From Gammaproteobacteria bacterium (GTDB lineage: Bacteria > Pseudomonadota > Gammaproteobacteria > CAJXQU01), in assembly GCA_026984275.1 (NCBI GenBank), contig JALSSM010000355.1, positions 1-9,028 of the forward strand: DNA of 9,028 bases, read 5' to 3'. The notes beneath the pieces are model-generated. The model ran no database searches. It was given only the letters and a program-made list of their open reading frames with translations, and was not told the DNA's origin. The number at the start of each line of letters is the position of its first letter. The stretch's first letter is position 1. Below, piece after piece: positions 6,156-9,028 of the stretch. Position numbers and translations under genes: made by a program.

Positions 6156-8630
6156 ATGGCAAAAAAGCAAAAAGAAAAACAACCTCTGTCACCAGAGAAA
6201 AAGAGGCTGCTCTACGTTGCAGGCGCTCTGCTGTTGCTATTTATCCTGACAAAGATTTTCTTACCGGCCTATCTGGAAAAAAGAAAAGAACAGCAACTGG
6301 CCATTGAAAAACAGGAGCTGACAGAATATGCCAACAAGGTAGCAGGCCAGCTTCCATCCCTGTTTACAAAAAACCAGCTTGCGCTAGAAAAACTAAGTCA
6401 GGAAGCAGAAGTACAGCAATTATTTCAGCACTATGATGCTACAAAGGCCGATGAGCTGGCCAGAAAGTTCATTGATCGTTTCGAAAACAGCCTGAAACTG
6501 AGACTCCTTCCCCCGGACATCGATCAGACAGATAATGAAGATCCCCCTTTGACCTTTGCATCACTCGAAATGATCCGCAAATCGGTCAAATCGGAAAAAC
6601 CTGTCCCGGCAGAGTGGATTTATGTTGATCAGGTTGTTGAGCACATTGTTCAGGTTCAGCGAGTTAACAATGAAAAAGGAGAAGCCATCGGTGCTATACA
6701 TCTCAGTCTCAAGGTTGATCCTGTCCACAAAATATTTAGATCAATTGCTGACCCTGCCTATGCTTTCACAGAACTCAGACAGGGAACCAGCACTGGCGGC
6801 TCTTTTAGCTTAAGTGCTGTTGGTGATAAAAATCGTGCCTTGCCAGGACAAACTGTTGTTGTCCCGGTGCCTGATGCCAGATGGACGATTAAAGTGAAAA
6901 GTTATCCCGGACAGATTATTGACAGAACCAATATGATTCGTCTGGGTGGTCTTGGCATTGCCGCACTACTTGGAGGTCTTTTTTTCTGGATAAGAAAACT
7001 CAGAGCAAAACGCAAAGCTCGTTTTTCCTTATCTGCGAATCAAAACCCCGTACGTCGATCTGTCATTATCACCCCAGAAGATACAGATGATCTGGAAGAG
7101 ATCCTTGAGAAAGTACCAGATATGGATGAAGAAAAGGTTCAGCAGGTTTTTGATGATGCTGAGATTGAAGAAGAAATTGTAATTGACGATGATGAGGAAA
7201 TTGAAGTGCCCGAAATAGATGATATTGATAATAACGAAGTCGATGAAGCGACAAATGCACCAGCTTCTATTTTCAGAGCCTATGATATTCGTGGGATTGT
7301 CGATGACACACTGACTGAAAAAGTGGTTTATAACATTGGCCGGGCATTGGGTAGCGAAGCGCTTGCCCGAGGTGACAATACTGTAGTCGTCGGTAGAGAC
7401 GGTCGACTTTCCAGCCCAAAACTTTCTGCCGCTCTGATCAAGGGCTTGAACGAAAGCGGTCGTGATGTAATCGATATTGGCATGGTACCAACACCGGTAC
7501 TCTATTTCGGCGCCAATTTCTTTGACACCACGAGTGGAATCATGATCACTGGCAGCCATAATCCACCAAATTATAATGGTATAAAAATGGTGTTGGCGGG
7601 AACCACACTGGCCGATGAAGCTATCCAGGCCCTACGACAGCGGATCCTGGAAAACGATTACACCGAAGGAGAAGGAAAAACACAAACAACAGAAATTGGT
7701 TCAGAATATATCCGTCGTATTACTGATGATATTCCAGTTGCACTCAGTAACTCATTCAAAGTCGTGGTTGATGCGGGTAACGGAGTTGCCGGTCAACTTG
7801 GCCCACAATTGATCCGTGCACTGGGACATGACGTGATTGAATTGTTCTGCGAAATAGATGGAAACTTCCCGAATCATCACCCCGATCCCAGCCAGCCGGA
7901 AAACCTGGTTGATCTGATCAATACGGTCAAATCTGAAAATGCTGATCTGGGCCTGGCCTTTGATGGCGATGGTGATCGTCTGGGCGTGGTGGATCGTGAT
8001 GGTAATGTCATCTGGCCTGATCGACAAATGATGTTGTTTGCCCGTGATGTGATCGAACGCAACCCCGGCGGAGAAATCATTTTCGATGTGAAATGCAGTA
8101 ACCACCTGAAACGCGTGATCGAAGAGGCCGGTGGTAAGGCAACCATGTGGAAAACCGGACATTCTCTGATCAAGGCCAAAATGAAGGAAACCGGTGCTTT
8201 GCTGGCGGGCGAAATGAGCGGCCACGTATTCTTTAAAGAGCGTTGGTATGGATTTGATGATGGGCTTTATACGGCGGCCCGATTACTCGAAATCCTGGTG
8301 AAAGCCGATCAACCTCCACATGAAATCCTTGGAAGCCTGCCGGGAGGTGTTTCAACACCCGAGTTGAAGCTGGACATGCATGAAGATCAGCATGCACCTT
8401 TTATGGCGACACTGCTGGAACTGGCGAATTTTGGTGATGGAAAAATTGGAACCATCGATGGCATTCGGGTCGATTTCGAAGATGGCTGGGGCTTGATCAG
8501 GCCGTCGAATACCACACCATGTCTGGTGATGCGTTTTGAGGCCGATAACCAGGAAGCGCTGGAACGCATTCAAAACCTGTTCAAAGAGCAACTTCTGACC
8601 CTTGATCCAACCTTGAAGCTGCCCTACTAA
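6156..8630 (+). CDS. algC: Phosphomannomutase/phosphoglucomutase with membrane-anchored N-terminal extension
   Basis: This encodes 824 residues. The C-terminal ~455 (370-824) form a complete alpha-D-phosphohexomutase: FRAYDIRG (373-380), TGSHNP with catalytic Ser467, the Mg-binding DGDGDR (603-608), the sugar-specificity loop GEMSGH (685-690) and the phosphate-binding RPSNTTP (782-788). It interconverts 6-phospho and 1-phospho forms of mannose and glucose for LPS, alginate or other exopolysaccharides. The N-terminal ~370 residues are extra: a basic start, TM1 (about 18-38), a ~220-residue region predicted to be periplasmic, TM2 (about 262-279) and a highly acidic linker (305-367). Long AlgC forms of this kind are, from memory, also annotated in pseudomonads, so this is probably a lineage trait and not an assembly fusion. 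The ATG at 6156 is the only usable start before an in-frame stop at 6132. It has no recognisable Shine-Dalgarno. It lies 43 nt after dut, probably in the same unit. Confidence 0.94.
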   Translation: MAKKQKEKQPLSPEKKRLLYVAGALLLLFILTKIFLPAYLEKRKEQQLAIEKQELTEYANKVAGQLPSLFTKNQLALEKLSQEAEVQQLFQHYDATKADELARKFIDRFENSLKLRLLPPDIDQTDNEDPPLTFASLEMIRKSVKSEKPVPAEWIYVDQVVEHIVQVQRVNNEKGEAIGAIHLSLKVDPVHKIFRSIADPAYAFTELRQGTSTGGSFSLSAVGDKNRALPGQTVVVPVPDARWTIKVKSYPGQIIDRTNMIRLGGLGIAALLGGLFFWIRKLRAKRKARFSLSANQNPVRRSVIITPEDTDDLEEILEKVPDMDEEKVQQVFDDAEIEEEIVIDDDEEIEVPEIDDIDNNEVDEATNAPASIFRAYDIRGIVDDTLTEKVVYNIGRALGSEALARGDNTVVVGRDGRLSSPKLSAALIKGLNESGRDVIDIGMVPTPVLYFGANFFDTTSGIMITGSHNPPNYNGIKMVLAGTTLADEAIQALRQRILENDYTEGEGKTQTTEIGSEYIRRITDDIPVALSNSFKVVVDAGNGVAGQLGPQLIRALGHDVIELFCEIDGNFPNHHPDPSQPENLVDLINTVKSENADLGLAFDGDGDRLGVVDRDGNVIWPDRQMMLFARDVIERNPGGEIIFDVKCSNHLKRVIEEAGGKATMWKTGHSLIKAKMKETGALLAGEMSGHVFFKERWYGFDDGLYTAARLLEILVKADQPPHEILGSLPGGVSTPELKLDMHEDQHAPFMATLLELANFGDGKIGTIDGIRVDFEDGWGLIRPSNTTPCLVMRFEADNQEALERIQNLFKEQLLTLDPTLKLPY

Positions 8631-8633
8631 CCT

Positions 8634-8831
8634 GAACTCGGAATAAGGGTGGTCATAAAAACACTAAGATCCAATGAGTGATATGAAAACAGGTGAGATG
8701 TTTTTCCAGTGCGCCGCTTTCAGTGACTATCAAGGCGGAGATGCGCAGCAATAGCGAGCTATTGTAAGCTGCTCCAACGACGAGAGTCGCTAAAAGAGGT
8801 GTGCTGGATGACTATCCCTTATCCCGAATTC
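8634..8831. repeat. MITE-like element with terminal inverted repeats
   Basis: The left end (8634-8656, beginning GAACTCGGAATAAGGG) and the reverse complement of the right end (8808-8831, beginning GAATTCGGGATAAGGG) match at about 20 of 24 aligned positions, with one gap. The ~150 bp inside hold no gene but fold well. CCGCTTT (8714-8720) pairs with AAGGCGG (8732-8738) through one G-U. CAATAGC (8749-8755) pairs with GCTATTG (8758-8764) across a GA loop, with GCAG/CTGC outside it. CGAC-GAGA-GTCG (8778-8789) forms a small GNRA-type hairpin. An 8-mer TGACTATC occurs at 8724 and 8809. It starts 3 nt after the algC stop. No clear target-site duplication is seen. It could be a non-autonomous transposable element, an interspersed palindromic repeat or a structured 3' UTR/ncRNA; only copy number can decide. 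Confidence 0.55.
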
Positions 8832-8860
8832 ATATATGGTCTCCTCCCGTATTACAAGGT

Positions 8861-9028
8861 TTAACCCATCGATAACAGGGACAGGATTGCTGTCATATAT
8901 ACGGTCTTTAAGTGAAGTACTTTTTTACTTCTGACCTCGATGTATTCCGCGCCTATCGTCCTGATCAGGTTATCGGTCTTTGTGACCGCTGAATTCGGCA
9001 GGTTTTCAATAGGCCAGTTTGACCTGTT
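8861..9028 (-). CDS. Unrecognised open frame, possible C-terminus of a gene continuing past the right edge
   Basis: The minus strand is open for 55 codons from the window edge to a TAA at 8863-8861, and the other two minus frames are closed quickly. The peptide includes NWPIENLPNSAVTKTDNL, IRTIGAEYIEVRSKK and ends with a hydrophobic VYMTAILSLLSMG. I recognise no family. The open length is short enough to arise by chance, and no start is visible because it would lie outside the window. If real, the gene is convergent with algC and ends just beyond the inverted-repeat element. Confidence 0.25.
   Translation of the reverse strand, partial: NRSNWPIENLPNSAVTKTDNLIRTIGAEYIEVRSKKVLHLKTVYMTAILSLLSMG

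Noticed and set aside
6152..6157. TATAAT overlapping the algC ATG as a promoter
   Set aside because: It overlaps the start codon, so a transcript from it would begin inside the coding region, and no -35 is present. It would make sense only for a shorter downstream start, for which I see no support.
7029..7559. 176-codon open frame on the minus strand inside algC
   Set aside because: It is antisense to the acidic linker and catalytic start of algC, where low-complexity Asp/Glu codons keep the opposite frame open. The peptide is rich in Phe, Ile and Asn and shows no family pattern, while the plus-strand frame has conserved motifs.
8836..8934. 32-codon plus-strand frame after the inverted-repeat element
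   Set aside because: It has no ribosome-binding site, is short with no recognisable features and overlaps the opposite open frame.
1..9028. CRISPR array, tRNA or rRNA genes, or an insertion-sequence transposase
   Set aside because: No regularly spaced repeats, no tRNA-like or rRNA core segments and no transposase motifs were seen on either strand.

Overview
The window comes from a gammaproteobacterial chromosome of moderate GC. The evidence is the conserved housekeeping block rpmG-rpmB / radC / coaBC-dut / algC. It matches the E. coli order rpmG-rpmB-radC-coaBC-dut and, at its right end, the dut-algC order of pseudomonads. The genus cannot be fixed by reading alone.

Layout, left to right. 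Bases 1-333 (+) are the 3' end of a hydantoinase/oxoprolinase-type gene. It ends at a perfect palindromic, probably bidirectional terminator. Facing it on the minus strand are rpmG (L33, missing from simple ORF lists because it is short) and rpmB (L28). Next come two plus-strand genes that I do not expect between rpmB and radC. The first encodes a 604-residue membrane protein: an N-terminal TIR domain, one transmembrane helix, an Ig-like domain, a short TPR-like segment, a TolA-like charged coiled coil of about 160 residues and an unassigned C-terminal domain. The second encodes an M48-family zinc metalloprotease lipoprotein. Then radC (-) is divergent from coaBC (+). coaBC overlaps dut by 4 nt, and dut is followed 43 nt later by an algC-type phosphomannomutase/phosphoglucomutase. 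That enzyme carries a membrane-anchored N-terminal extension of about 370 residues.

The last 398 bases hold no confident gene. They contain a ~198-bp element bounded by imperfect terminal inverted repeats with hairpins inside, which looks like a MITE or another non-autonomous repeat. An unrecognised open frame on the minus strand then runs off the right edge.

How the genes relate: coaBC (coenzyme A synthesis), dut (dUTP removal) and algC (sugar-phosphate supply for LPS or exopolysaccharide) form a probable co-directional housekeeping transcription unit. The TIR/M48 pair is the accessory part. By topology the TIR domain should be cytoplasmic, with a long periplasmic rod behind it, while the protease should be anchored in the outer membrane. 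This suggests, but does not prove, an envelope-sensing TIR system.
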